DNA of 64,000 nucleotides from Rhizophagus clarus (GCA_015698045.1 BLAL01000034.1:1612001-1676000); one strand, 5' to 3'; shown: positions 35,886 through 50,719, numbered from the stretch's first letter. Notes: generated by a model from the sequence alone, not told the origin. Numbers and translations: made by a program.

Positions 35886-37868
35886 TTTTATTTTTATTTT
35901 TAGAAACCAATTACTTTATTAAGTAAATGCCCTTAGGGCGACGTCAAGAGTACAAAAAAGACTAACTATATCGAAACCAACTCCGAGAAAGTAGCTAGAA
36001 TTAAGCAGACTCCAATCTCATCGAAACAGGATGACCGGTTGGACCAAAGTCCCAATTTCCAATTAAGGAAGAAAATTGTAGCAACCTATCCAACACAAAA
36101 CCCAACCCAAAAAAAAAAATTAAAACACTATCTATGACTAAAATTTAGATATTAGAGTTAGCAATAGTTTGACAACATCCATCTTATCGTCAGTCTTCTT
36201 GCCCGAGGACTTCTTCTTCTTCTTGTCTTTTGATTTTTTCAAAGTCTTCGTCTTGTCCTTGTTAGGTTTAGAATTAGCCGAGTGAGTTTTTGAGGAACTA
36301 GAATTCTTGGTCTTCTTAGAGGAGTCTTTACTTTTGGACTTCTTAGTCAAACCAGAGGAATCCTTGGACTTTTTTGTTTGTGAGGCAGTAAGGGGAGCTG
36401 AACACCATGGGAGAGAGTAGTCAACATCAGTGTGATTGAAATTAAATCTGGTTTTCCTACAGATTTCTACATCATCATATTTTTCGAAGAAGACTACAAT
36501 CGAGACCTTTCCACCTGTTTCAAAATGTTTAATTGCTTTGATTGGTAAATGACCAAACATCTCCTGAGAAGGAGCAGTACGTTCCCATGTTGACCAATAA
36601 CGAGACTCTTGAGGTAAATCATTAAGGTATAAGCGAAACTGTTCTCTTTTTTTTCTTTGGTGTAGTGACCAGTTTTCAGGGAACTAACGTACAGATATAT
36701 CACCAAGGGAGTATTGCCATATCCCCTGTTCGAAGGAAGTGAGTGCGAAAGTTGAGAGACATATTTTGATTCGAAGCGTTTGGTATTTCCTTTGCTTCTT
36801 CACAGTCATCGAGATAGGATCTCCCCACGCTTTAAGTTCGGCAAGTATTTTTTCGTGGAACCAACTTGAGGGTACGTTATAAACGAAGATATCCCTAATG
36901 TTATTAACTTTTTCATCAGGAATATTAGTATCTACGAATATTTTTTCCACCGATTTATCTGTAACCTTCATTTTCTTCTTATTTTTTGGCGTAGTATTAC
37001 TACTACCAGAAGGTTGCGGAGGTATAGGTGTATCATCATTGGCGTTCTCTATGTTTACGTCAATCAATTCCTCATCAGCTGTAGACGGTCGCTGCTCGGG
37101 CATAATCGGCGATTTTGAAGAGTTACCAGGCTGAGATATTCCTAATTCAGGTATTATCGGCGGTATGACCAGGTGTGAGTCACCAGAATTAACCGGATTC
37201 TGCATACCACATGACATTTCCTTTACGACTGTATCGCCCACTTTTTTCTCAAGGTTGGACGAAACTTTTTCAAAAAATTCAGGCTGGTGGAGATAACACT
37301 CAAAAACCCTTAGGCCTGAATGTACCACCAAAGAAACTAGTGTATTAGGAATGTTCATTTGTTGTGATATAGCTTTGTATCTTACAGGTTCAGCAGCAGC
37401 GCTAAAGGTCTTTATTAACCTTTTGCCTTGTTCCTGTGCAGTACCACTTGTAATCTGTTGAAAATTTTCTTCTAACAACTGTAAAACATGTTGTTCAAAT
37501 TGTATACACCACAATGCTATTTGGGCATCTGTTGTTTCTATCGCAGGAATAGCAGGTTGTGGTGGAGATACTGGTTGCTTGTTTTTGTTTTTCTTCTGTT
37601 TTTTTTTCCCTTTTTTCTTAAACTGAACTTTGGACCAAAGAGGTTGAGGAGCGGGAGGCTCATAGCCTTCCTGATGAACTGAATAAGAAATGATAGAAGA
37701 GGACTCTTCAGCTTCAGAAGAAGAGTCGCTGTCAGTAGGGAGATATTCTTCTTCCATAAAATATTTGTTTTGGCTCAACTCCATAACGTCGTTATTTAAT
37801 AAAATAAAAAAAAAATTTTGTTTTAAATTTTATTATGGTTGTGAACGGAACGGGAAAGAGTTTTTTTT
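35886..37868 (-). mobile_element. ORF1-only non-LTR retroposon, copy A (2.0 kb)
   Basis: It lies on the minus strand, with its 5' end near 37868 and its 3' end at a tail of AAAAAT repeats (35886-35905). A target-site duplication of about 23 bp (core AAGACCCCATATATTAAT) flanks it at 35862 and 37869, so the insertion is full length, not 5'-truncated. It has one long frame (37784-36138) and a 3' UTR ending near an AATAAAG signal, with no endonuclease or reverse transcriptase. It inserted into the right tip of the MITE at 35710-35874. Confidence 0.8.
36138..37784 (-). CDS. LINE ORF1-like protein, 548 codons with one in-frame stop
   Basis: The frame opens at ATG (MELSQNKYFMEEEYLPTDSD) and stays in one frame to 36138, interrupted once by a TAG where the family has Trp (VR-stop-FPENW, against VRWFPA in related sequences). 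Order: acidic Ser/Glu N-terminus; basic run KKKGKKKQKKNKNK; a helical part (residues 80-190); a Pro/Ser linker; an RRM-like core (from about 300: IFVYNVPSSWFHEK, KAWGDPISMTVKKQRKYQTL); and a Lys/Ser-rich tail (TKKSKSKDSSKKTKNSSSSK). Such proteins bind the element's RNA. The host may read it as a 366-aa product ending at 36684. Open frames on + are shadows. Confidence 0.75.
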
Positions 37869-40800
37869 AAGACCCCATATATTAATCTTTATAAATATAA
37901 ATCCTATTATCTGAAATTTTATTATATAATATTTTTTAATATATAGAATAAGTTTATTTAAATAACTAAAATATCTTTGAACTAAAAATTTTATATTTAA
38001 TTAAAACTGAAAATTTGTATAAAAATGCAAAATCTTAAATAAAATTAGGAATACACAATTTTTTATAGATCAAATTTGTATAATATTTTTAAAATATATG
38101 CAATTATTATAATAAATAAGTTTATTTATTTTATAAATACCAATTTTATTAATAAAAAAAAAAGTTTAATTTAAAGTAACTTTTATTAATGATTAATTGA
38201 TTATTAAATATTCTAAATGCTGAATACTTTTTGCAAGTAAATATACTTTTAACTAAAATTAGTTTAGTCAATTATTATATAAATATTAAAATAAACAGAA
38301 ACCATTAAAGATCTGAAGTAAAATATTTATTTTATTGTATTTTATTTAGTATATTGCAATTTTATTTTATCTTTTTACCAATATAACACAAAATTTAAAT
38401 GATGTAGCATATGCAAATAAATGAATATTATCATATAACCTTAACTAATTATTACCTTTTATAAACATATATAGTTCTTTTTTTATTCTGAATAATAATT
38501 ATATTAAAATAATAATATTATTTTTTAATATTATATTAATTTTAAATTTATATTATAATATTATTTAAACTTTAAATTTCTAAAATAATTTACTATATCA
38601 CTCATTATCATATATTATTATATTTCAGATTTAATAATAAATTTTTTATTTTTTATAAATTATAGATTAAATTTAAAATTAATTAATTTATTTATTACTA
38701 ATTGAATTTGCATTATATTAATCAATTATAATTTTTCTGAAATAAATACATTGATAAAGTATTTTAGATTGGTTTAAGGTTTTTAAGAAAAATTGTTAAT
38801 TAAAATTAAGATTTATTAAGATTAATAATTTATATTAAAAAAAATTACAATTTTTTTTTCTTTTTAAAAAAAAATAGTTAATTATAAAATAATAATAATA
38901 AACAGCATTAGTTTATAGTGATTTTATTTCCTATTACATGATTCAATAAAATTTTTTTGTCTTTTTATATGAAATTTGATTTATAAAATTTTTATTCATA
39001 CTCTTTTATAATGCTTTTTAACTTAAAGTAAAAACAATTTATTAACTTGTTAAATATATTATTTTTTTTAATTAATAAAAATAATATAGAAAAAAACCTA
39101 ATAATGAAAATAAAAAGAGCAAGAAATAAGAAGAAATAAGACAAAAAAAAATGAAGGAGAACAAAAGAGAGTAAGAAAAATAAAAAAAAAAAAGCAAAAA
39201 GAAATGAAAAAAGTAAAGGAAAGAAGAGTAAGAAAACAGTAAAAAGAAATGAAAATTAAGTAAAAAAATAAGCTAGATTAAAATAGTACTAAAAGTTATC
39301 TTTTACAAATTATAACTTCAAATTTGTTCTAAAAATTTGAATTACTTCACATTATTTATTTACTCCAAATTATTATTACCGTATAAGCACTGCACATATT
39401 ATATGCATTGAAAATTGATTGGTACTATATCAATATTGAAAGGATTCAATGTATGCATCTATTTAGATTTCGGTTTATAACCACCCATTAAATATGCTAA
39501 ATTGTAAATCAAAGAAATTTGCTATATTAAAGATGGACGAATACCTTATACGGAGGGCACAGAAATATGATTTTATAACGAATTAATCCAATTTAAATTA
39601 ATTTTGGCCGGCACTATAATTATAATTTCGGTCAGAGTTAAGGTTATGTGTAGAACTGATTCAATCCGGATGTACCGATGAGGCCATTCAAATTGTTTTA
39701 GTAAAAACTCAATCTCCTTAAGTATACATAATTATTATTTAATATGATTGGCTTGATAACTTAAGTTACTTAACCGAGATTAGGGGAGATATCCAAGTAA
39801 AAGACACAAGATTAGGAAATACCGAGTACAAAAATCCCTCAAATATATTTTAAGATCTAAGAAAGGTAATACTGGAATTTGACAATTTGACACGGGTTCG
39901 AAAGATTATCATTTTACGGTAAATCGTAAAGAACAATATGATAAATACTTTGCATTATTGTAGAAATTTGAAACAGTCTCGAAGGTTTATTAACTAAACC
40001 AAATTAATTTATTGTGGCTTAGTTAAAAATTAATGAATTTGGGGGTCATATGTGCAGGGTCGTTCAAATTCACTGCAAGAGATGTGTTTTGTTTCATTTT
40101 TATTTATGTCAGTGAAAAAGAATTTAGAATTTATGTAATGATTAATTCTATTTCATATGATAATATTTTTGAACATGTACAAGTCGCTCCTTACGTTATC
40201 GCGGTATCATGATGAATCTATCCTTATTTGACTAATTAATAATTTCGAAACGCGAAACAAAACTTCCAAAACTTTAAATTTATGTATAAAGTAAAGTAAA
40301 CGGGAATAACAGGAATCAAATTTACAATTAAATATTCTTTGTTCAGTTTCTTTATTTGTCTAAATCAAATCATTATTATGTAACGACATAATTTATATTA
40401 TTGGGGTAAACAAATTTATCCTTTTACGTCAATGTAAATAACTTTTTTTTGTCGGTTTTCTCATATGAGATATTCATTACGCGTTCATTTTTTTTTTTAT
40501 TGGATCGGATGATTTCCGCCGAATATATAAATGATTATGCATAGTACTTTACTTTTTATCGTATAGATTTTTTGAGAATCGTTAAAAAAAAAATTATAAT
40601 AAATCGCGATCAAAATTATTACCTTATTATGGCAATATATATTAACTATTCGAGTATAACTTTCAAGTTCATCAAAAGCACGAATTTGCTATTTTATCAA
40701 TTGTCATTCACATATTTGGATAATTAGTCCGAAGCGTAATGAAGATTATGTGAATTCCACACTTATTTAAAGTATGTATACTGCGGCAGATCTCGTATTA

Positions 40801-41141
40801 ATTAATGATCGACGACCAATTCAGTGGCTTGGATTCCGTTGAAGATTACGCGGCGCGTGGTTTTTTTCTTACGGTATTTAAAAAAAAAAAAAAAATGAAA
40901 TCCTGGTAAATTTTAGCAAAAATGGGAAAAATGTTCATAAAATGACGTTGTGTGACAAGAATGGTTCTTATACTTGAAATCCAAAAGTCCATTGTACAAT
41001 GAACTTTTTAAAGAATTGTTTCACAACATTTTTTTACGAGTGTTTATTTTGTTTTGAGAAATCATAATTACTGTATGTCGCGTGCTTAAATCCTTGCAGA
41101 TGTTAAATTGATCTTCAATAATACCTTAATCTTAATATTCA

Positions 41142-41172
<31 letters not shown>

Positions 41173-41961
41173 AATTAAAAAAAATTAAAAAGAAAAATTT
41201 ATTAATGGAAAATTCTTACAGGGGGTGCTTAAAAGTAATTAAGGGTATGTTGCATAGATAACAACGTAAGTATGTATAAGTCACTGAGTCATGATGTATG
41301 AGAATTTTTTATTTAGTTAAATGTCGGGGATTTTCCTCCGTTTTAATAATTGGCGTGTACTTTTTTAATTATGCAATATGTTGTGCTTCATTTTTATTAC
41401 CGAGAGATTTTATCTGCACATTTTTATACCTTATGTGTAAAAATAAATTGTGTAACATTTCGTATATGGAAAAGTTCCTATTTATAAGTTTCAAAGAATT
41501 TTCTTTTTTTTATTAAAAATAGAAAAAAATAAAATAAAATACCTGATATTATTTTTGGATTGAAGAAAAAGAATGGGGGAAAGGGGGATTTTTTTTTTTT
41601 TTTTTTTTTTATTAATTAATTACTTTTTTGTAAATTCTCTTTGTAATTCGCCAAGCGTTTCTTTTTCAATTTTTCAATTGCATAAATAAATCCTGTATGT
41701 TTTGATAATAAATATTAGATTAAGGATATATTTTTCCTTTTAACAATCGAAATCGAGGATCATATTTTAAATTTTAATGTATTAATGTTTACTTTTTTTT
41801 TTTTTCTTTTTTTTTTCTTTGGAATTGTTGATCAAAATTATTAATACGAAATACCGATTATACGATGTAATTGTGTTCAGGGAAACCTTTTTTTTTTTTT
41901 AAAAAAAAAAAAAAAAACTAAAAAAAAAACTCTTGAAATAAAAAATAAATTTTTTTGTTTA

Positions 41962-42003
<42 letters not shown>

Positions 42004-44596
42004 ATACAAAAATTTAAGGGAATTTCTAATAAAATTCATCCATATTTAGTATATAGTTACATTCCTTCATTGAGGTATATCCGAACACACGGAAAAAAAA
42101 AATAAGAAAAAAAAAAAAGAAAGAAAGAAAAAGAGAAAAAAAAGATTACTTATCATTTTTTCATATTTTTTCATATTTTTTTTTTTTTTTTTTTTTTTTT
42201 TCATATCCATAATAAATTAAAATTACCATAAAGAAACATTCTAGAAAATTTCTTTTTTTTTTGACTATATTAAGTAAAACGATTGAGAGTATGAAAAGAT
42301 CTGCAGTGCCACATCATCCAATGATCAATGACTGATCCATTTAAGTTACTGACGCGTTCAAAAAATGTGGCAATTATTGTATCGTTCTTTTTGAGGCTAA
42401 TTCCTGTTTGTGGCAAAAAAAAAAAAAATAAAAAGATACTATGGCAGTATAGTCATTTGGGGAATATAAGGACATTCCAAATTAATTGTTAAATTGCTCG
42501 ATCATCATACCTTAAAATTACTCAAAGGATTGATTTGATTGATTGCAGAATCACGGAAATTGATACCGAAAAAATTTACTAAATTTGTCACTTATCAACA
42601 TCTTTTTTTTCTTCAAAAATACAATATAAATAAATGAATGAATTATAACGAAACGTACGTTAAACCTGAGTCAACCCCGAAATTCCTTCAGGTTTACAAG
42701 AAGAAATAAAGTTAGATTCAATGTATTCTAATGCAGGAATTATAATTTATATGAACTTCTTATTATAACGATATAGTTTAATTATTTTGATCGAAAGGTT
42801 TATACCATTCTTGTACTAAAGGTTTAATTGGTTCATTTTAATATTTCATTTATTGATAATATATAGATAACGGACTTTCCGATGGCGAAAACAAATTAAT
42901 GTAACAGATTTCTTTGTTTAAATATATGCGCGATTTATAAATATTAAACCTTTTATAGTTGAATCATTATGATAAATATTCCTATTATAGAAGAATCACA
43001 AATCAAAATATTGTTTAGAAAAACATTTATGAAGGCGCGTTTCGTCTCACATTATAGTACATCTTACTTTAACTTATATATCAATTACGCGTGATAATTT
43101 ACGTGTTTGAAACTCATTAAATGTACGTATTTGATATAGTGATGATTTTGATTGATATTTGATGCTGATTAATTGATTAATTTATTGTTTTTTTTAAAAA
43201 AAAAAAAAAGTAACAAAGTGATGATTCATATGACAAATATATATTTTATAATTTAAACTAACTAAATTCTTTATATGTATGTATGTACATATTATAAATA
43301 GTACTAATTAATTTATTATAATAAAAAAAAAAGTTTTTTTTTTTTTTTTTTTTTTTTTTTATTTTTAAAAATAGATTTAAATTCTATTTTAAAACATTTG
43401 TTGACTCGGGTACAACGCACACATCTTTGTGAAAATTCCATTTTTTTTGTTCAAGAAAGATGCACATATCAATTACCAACTTAAAATAATTTATCAATTA
43501 GTGGAAGGTGTTCAAAGAATATTCGTCCATGATTCTTGGCTTCTATTCATGCGAAATTTTGCCTGTTTGCCAAGTTCAAAACAAATAATCATGTGATCTA
43601 AACGGTAAATTCGTTGCCGGAAACTTGTCGATCCACTAATTCAAATTAATTCAAATAAAAAAAAACATAAGGCGTATTATTACCATATGTATAATTATAT
43701 CATCAACATTTATTTGACGATCAACTCCTTCGCATTTCGAAATGTAACTCAACTGGAAAACAAATTAATAATTAAAAAAATATATGTATATTTTTATTTA
43801 TTTATTTTCGATTGTAAATTATGATAATAATTTTTTCCTTCTCTATGACGTAAAACGTACAAGGTGTACAAGTTTTAAAATTAACTTAGATCTAATCTAT
43901 TATCAAGTACTTTTCTCCGGTTCTGTAAACAAAACGGTATGTAAAATAATTATGTCGACATAAATTTATTCTGTCGTAAATCTTATAAAAAAACAAAAAC
44001 GGCTTATTCCGAAAATACCAATTAATAATAATAATAAACATAATAACTTGGTTGATCCTTAATTTACTATATTTATTTTGCATTTATTTGCATATTTGTT
44101 CATCTTTTAATTAGACCCTATTATTAGTTAAACATAAACCCTTCTCGGTTTTAGACAAAAATAATGTCTGTACCTTCCTGCACGTTTGATCAAAACTTTT
44201 TTTGACTCATTTAATGTCACATGATATGACAAATTTAAAAATAAATAACAATTATTAATGATAAATGTTTTTAGTAATAAATTTTATGCATTCAATCCCT
44301 TAAAAAAAAAACCGTTTTAAATTAAAAACCCAAAAACCCGGATTTATAAAACCCAGAAAAATGGTTTATCAGCCACTTTGCCACAATTCGTTTCAAAATT
44401 AATTCGTTCTTTTCTTTATTTTATTTAATTGGAAAATAAAATATGAGAAACTGAGTTAAAAATTTTAGAACAAATCGCATTTCGGCCGGTTGAACCATTA
44501 TGTATATGAAATATTTCGCGTATTACGATGCATTTACGGGTTTGAGTTTTATGATTTTTAAAATGAATGAATGATTTTTTTAATCAAGTTTTATTC

Positions 44597-44685
44597 TTAA
44601 ATAAATGACATTTTTAAATAAGTTATAATAAGTTATATTCTTAAATAACTCTTAAATAAGTTATACTCTTAAATAAGTTAAAAGA
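44597..44685. repeat. Tandem CTTAAATAAGTTATA-type repeat
   Basis: About five imperfect units of 15-20 bp built on CTTAAATAAGTTATA follow one another. Confidence 0.6.
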
Positions 44686-45402
44686 CAATGAATTCTTCAT
44701 AAAAGAATTAGGTAGTTCCGTTATAATGTTACATATTGATTTAAAGATAAAAACGTACATACAATCCCCATTTTGTACTTTTAATTGTTATAATGAAATA
44801 ATTTTAATCTTTTATTTTCCTAAATTATTTTTATTTAATGAACAAATTGATTGTTTTAATTTCGAAATCGAGTTTGATAGTGTGGCTGGTGGTCATCATT
44901 GTGGCGGAACTTGGATGGTTAGACAGAATGACGTTGTGGCATGAGTGGCTAATTAACATGATCATATGACACATACTTGATGATACACTTGTATGAATGT
45001 ATCAAGAAGAGTAAGTAATGACAAAGTGACAAAGGGGGAATATGATTTACCATTTATCTCCGATATGTCTAATTCCGACTATTTTTTAAGAAGGAAAATT
45101 CCCGATATGATATTTTACTGCATGTAAACTTTAATCTACACTTTTTAAAGCTTAACATGAAAATAAATCTTTGTATATTATTAAAAACGCATTGACAAAT
45201 TTGAATGAAATAAATTCTTTCTTTGGTAATATTAATAATCATTACAGTCATGTCAGAACAATAATACATTACGTAACTATTTTCTATCTTTAAAGTGGGA
45301 ATTTTTATAATGATAATCCTTAATAATGTTTAGATTGTTGTGAAAGAAAAATGATAATGGAAAAAGATATCTATGATAATCTCAAATTTTTTTTTTTTCT
45401 TT

Positions 45403-45437
<35 letters not shown>

Positions 45438-46609
45438 CTTCTTCTTGATATGCGATAAGGATTATTTTAAATTTTTTTTTTGAAAGTTCGGAAAATCGGA
45501 AAATTATTTTTTGAAAATCAAATAGTTTATTATTATTTACAATGGAGAAAAAAAGTAGGGAGTAAAAATTTCGTCATTTTACTACGTTCTTGTATTTGGT
45601 TTAGGAAATTTTGCATTTTATTTTCTTCATAAAAAGGTTAAGCCCTTTTTTTTTCTCTAAAAGCCACGATTATGATCAACATGTCACAGCTTCCGTGTAA
45701 CGTTCCCTCCCCCTTTATTTTTTTTATCATTGTTCAATGTACATTTTACAATTTTTTTTAAGAAAAAAACTAAAGTTTTTAATTAACGATTTATAATAAT
45801 CTAAACCGAATAAAAAAAAACGGAAAGTACAAATTTCTTAAATAATGCACATTAAAGATTATTTAATATTTTAAATGCTTTTTTATTTATTTTTTAAAAG
45901 TATAACTGGGAAATTACTCTTAAAAAATGATTTAACCAATAGTGTTCAAGAATAATCTGATAATCAGGTTGTACAATGTTCTAATAATAATTATTATAAT
46001 ATATATATATATATTATAAAAAAAAAAAAAACTTGAATATTTTTTTCACATCAAACAGCATTAAAATATCCAAACATCCAAACATAATTAATCAAAAAAC
46101 GGTTACCAATCATATTATTTTTTTGGGGTTATGCAAAATTTGGAAAAAATAACCCTTTAAAAAAAAAAAAAAAAATTTCTTGATTAAACGTATCACATAT
46201 GTAAATTTGAAAGGTGTAATAATTACTTTTATGTCTTATATACATATATATATATTCCCTTTATATAAATAAAAAAGGGAATTTCATCGGAATTATTAAC
46301 TCCGACAAATTAAAAGCGACATCCATTTTAAAAAAAAAATTTTTTTTTTTCTTCTTCCCAGTAAATAAATAAATGTTATGTAAATAAATAGAAAAAAAAA
46401 TAAATAAATAATAAATAAATAATAAATAAAAAAAAAAAAATTACATATATATATATATATATGGTATATATTTATGAAATTTGACATTTAACAATGTGAG
46501 AGGATTTTATTCATTTGTTCTTGTTAAACATGTGCATATTTTTTCTTTCTACATTTGTATATTCTTCTTTCGTTTTTTTCTCTTCTAATATTCAAACATT
46601 CAAGTCCGA

Positions 46610-46712
46610 GACAAGTATAAGTCAAGTAGATTAAATAGTGACGAGTACAAGCATAAGTCAAAGTAAGTCAAGTACAAGTATAAGTCAAGTATAAGTTTAA
46701 GGCCAAGTATAA
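46610..46712. repeat. Minisatellite of AAGTATAAGTC-type units
   Basis: About eight units of AAGTCAAGTATAAGT-like sequence, 10-16 bp each, lie in imperfect tandem array. Not coding. Confidence 0.7.
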
Positions 46713-48376
46713 CTTAAAAATTTTTTACAAAAGGAAAAAAAAAAATATTTAATTATTTATATACAAATATTAATTAATGTACATAATATATATATATATA
46801 TATATAACCCAGAAACCATAATTTCGCGCGTTTGTTTTTTTTACTTCCAAAAATTCGGTTCAAAATTAATAGGTCGGAGTTAGAGTTTTTAATCGCCAAA
46901 ATAATTGATGCAACATAAAGATCCTCAAACTTTTAATAAAAATTATACTCCTTAATAAATTAAAAAAAAAGATGATCATTTTTTTTTAAATTAAAATTTC
47001 ATTTGTTCCCTTTTTGATTTTTCTTTTTCAAGAAAAAAAATTTGATCTAAAAAAAAAAAAATTCCTTTTTTAAAAAGACCCTTTTAAAATTCCTAAATTT
47101 GAACATTTTTGCCAAGAGATTTCCATTATTCAAATTCCTAATTATAATCTTATTCACTGCGCCAAGCAATTATGTCATCCTAACACAATGTGAAAATTCT
47201 CATCTAAATTTAGTTATCAAACATTAATTCTAACGGTAAATGATCGGACAAAGATTTTCATCTCAAATCCCTGGTAATGATACAAAAAAAAAAAAAAAAA
47301 AAAGTGGCTTTATGACAATTATTTCATTTTAAGATAAATAATAATGCACTCGATTAGATTAAGTGGCGGCAATACAAATTATTCGGTATTATTATCAACC
47401 TCATTCCCGCTGTTCGCACAACATGGCGGGTTTGGCGGGAAAACCAAAATACTTAATATTTTTTAAATAATTAGTGCGACAAATTAATTATTTTTCCGTT
47501 TGTTAATGAAACTAAAATGGATCAAATTACACCCAATTGGAAATCTTTCAAACTTTATTACAAATTTTATTCATTTCAGGAAAATTAACAATGTAAGAAT
47601 ATGATTTATATATGACGTATTTATTTAGGAACAGTGCATTATTACCAAACCGCAAAAAGGTTGGTTCCCTGAAAGAATACATAATGTATTAATGATTTTC
47701 GCGTGCTTCTATTTCTTTACGTATGTAACTAGATTACGTTTTCATAATTTTTAGAAGATATCGATTTAGTAATATAAATTACGCAATCCGCAGCATTGGG
47801 AATTTCGCGTTAAATTTCATCATTTCCTTATTTAACTAAAATTTTCAAGTTTGGTCCAAGTTTATCCCTTCTTGATAAGGAAATTTTCATACGCTTCTTA
47901 CCTATCCGGAAACATTCTTTTATAATTACAATACAAATTTCCATATCTATTATCGGGCCGTTGTTAAGTAAAATGGATTTTCTATTCCAACGTGTTTCCT
48001 AAGAGATATGTGCTTACTTAGTTTGTTTACAACGCCCAACAATAAATTTTTTTTTTTTTTTAAAGAAAAAAAAAAATTGCGCATGAGTGAAGTTTATATA
48101 TATACAATTAAAGCATAATCCAAATATATTCAAACAAAGAACCAAATTTATTATATATTAAAACTAGTAAAAGGAAGACGGCACATGCGGCATATGTGAC
48201 ATATGAAAAAAATTAGGTAATAAAAAAATATTTAAAGAATTTTTTTTTTTTTTTTTTTTTATTGATGTCATGTTATTATTGAAAAAAAAAAAAAAAAAAA
48301 AAAAATTTTTTTATTATAAGTACGCGGATAAGCCGAAAGAGATGAATGATAAACATTTTTGATTTATAAACCAGAG

Positions 48377-48411
<35 letters not shown>

Positions 48412-50307
48412 ATTCGCTTTATGATAAACCATATCCGACAATGTACTTACATGAACAAAAAAACAATAAATTAAGCCTCGGTTAAATTCGTTCCGTATCG
48501 GAGTTTAATTTGCGAAAAAGAAATTAATTTAAACAATTTAAAGTTTATTTATTATAACTAACTAAGATTAGTAAACTCGTTCCATGATAATGTTCTATAA
48601 TGCACATGTGAAATCTTATACTGGTTTATAATATTTTTAGAAGGTTCGTACGACCGGAAAAGGAAAAAAATAGACGGTTTATGGGGGGCAATTTAACCGA
48701 ATTGACTTATTTGGTTAGAAAAAAGGATTTCTTAGATTACCGCAGTAACAACAAAGAAGAAAATAAAAAAAAAAGAACGCAAAAAATACATCATGAATTC
48801 TTTTAGAAAAATAACAAAAAGGAAATACTATACAAAAAATGAAATAGTACAATTTTGGGAATTAAACGAAAAAAGAATAAAATATTAAAAATGGGGGTTT
48901 GAAGGGAAGGATTAACATTTGTTGTATCACAGTATAAAGTTGACGTGTGAATCCATGACTAATTATTGCACGCAAGGGACGCGTATGATGTTACGTACCT
49001 TACGTACCTAATACGTGATCGAAATACTACGAACAATACGGATAACATCGGAATGATAACTATTATTATTCCATATGGATTGCTTACTATGTATGAATCC
49101 ATAAACCTTAATTTGGTAACATTAATAATGAACTTTGGGAAATTGATGCATAATTAATTAATATTTACTACTTTTACTACGGTCACTTACAGAGTTCGGA
49201 TGATCCGATGCAGAGACTATGAGAACATCTAAAATATTCATTTACGTGACAAAAAAAGAATAAAATCATTTCAGCCAAGATTTCTTGGTAATTTATATTT
49301 ACTACGGATTTTAATATATTACGGTGTTTTAATTGCGAAATTATTTCCCTAAATTTAGTAAAGTATGAAATTTTATTTGTGTGAACAAGTGAACAAACAA
49401 ATAAAAAAAAAAAAAAATTTTTTTTTTTTTTTTTTTTGATTCTTTTTTCTCGTATTATTAATATCAATTTTTGATAATGTATAATTATTAAAATATTGTT
49501 TGTGTTAATTCAAGAAAGTTCTGTCCGTCTCAGATGATGTACGTCTAACCATTAATGACACCATTATCGGATTTTATAATATTTTTGTACCAATAAATGA
49601 ATTAATAATCTTGATTATTATTACTTCCTTAATCCTGTACCAAAAATAGACATGCAAAAAAGTTGTTTATTAATAATCGATTAGAGTTAGGATCCTCGTT
49701 CTTTTTCGATACTTGGTAGTTTGGCAGTTGATCATCTCTTACGCATTCAACGATAGAATGTTTGTGATTGATCATTCACATTTAAATGATTATTGTAAAA
49801 AAGAATGAATACAACGGATAAATTTTATTATCTATCGGAATCAAATTATACGGCTAATCATATATTTATACTTATTTATATGTATTATATATTAATTTTA
49901 ATAAATTTTACATATTTGATGGTAAACGAAGAAAATTATAATATATACGGTACAATACTACAATTTATACGGTTGATGAGAAAATCTTTAATATAAATAT
50001 CTTAGAGGGATTTGAAAACTTTAAAATGGTTTAAAATTTTTTTTTTTTATATATATTATGTAATATCTTTTTTTTTTTTTTTTTTTTTTATATATATATA
50101 TATATTTTTGCATACTTATTCATAAGCTACACTAACTATATAGATATAAAATCTAATTGGTTATACCTATTTAAAGTCGTTTATTTTTATAAATTCCGAC
50201 CCTCAAAAAATCTTACATATAAATTTTTTTTATATACATATATTATAAAGTGAATGTTTAGATAATTAAAAAAACGCGTACAATTCCAATTTATGTTTGT
50301 GTAAAAG

Positions 50308-50341
<34 letters not shown>

Positions 50342-50719
50342 TCAAATTTAAAAAAAAAAAAAAATAAAAAATGAATTTTTAAAGTAAAAAAAAAAATATT
50401 TACACAACAATCTAATAAATTTTTTCTACGTACATTTTCATGTCGAACTTTTTTTTTTTTTTTTGTCGCTTTCGTTTTGTTTTATATATATACATATATA
50501 CATATACATATATATATATAACCTATTACAGTAATAAAAAAAAAAAAAAAAGAAATTGTCCTTTCCGTCCAAATAATAAAAAAAAATAATTCCGGAAAAA
50601 AAAAAATGATAATTATTTTTATATGTGTAGTAACTATTTATATATATATATGAGATGTTGAATATGATTGATTTATATTTATAATAAAAATAAAAAAAAA
50701 ATTAAGAATGAAATAGCGA

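Larger units (their letters stand above)
37893..50719. other. Long gene-poor region, 12.8 kb
   Basis: To about 39300 this is almost pure A/T debris. From 39300 to 50700 base composition is more mixed, yet I found no supportable exon chain. Open frames at 41298, 44726, 48966 and 49805 are short, lack recognisable domains and have no splice partners. Features seen: T-runs of 20-39 nt (for example 42177-42201, 43333-43361, 45399-45437, 48381-48407, 50311-50338), (AT)n at 41970-42000 and 46790-46806, and the minisatellites listed separately. Untranslated RNAs cannot be excluded. Confidence 0.45.

Noticed and set aside
36494-36706. 70-codon frame on -
   Set aside because: Out-of-frame reading across the ORF1 of retroposon copy A.
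39590-39760. TTGGCCGGCACTATAATTATAA stretch as a repeat terminus
   Set aside because: No inverted or direct partner was found within the window.
44726-44944. 72-codon frame on +, ending GGHHCGGTWMVRQNDVVA
   Set aside because: The end looks protein-like, but there is no domain, no intron signal and no flanking coding sequence.
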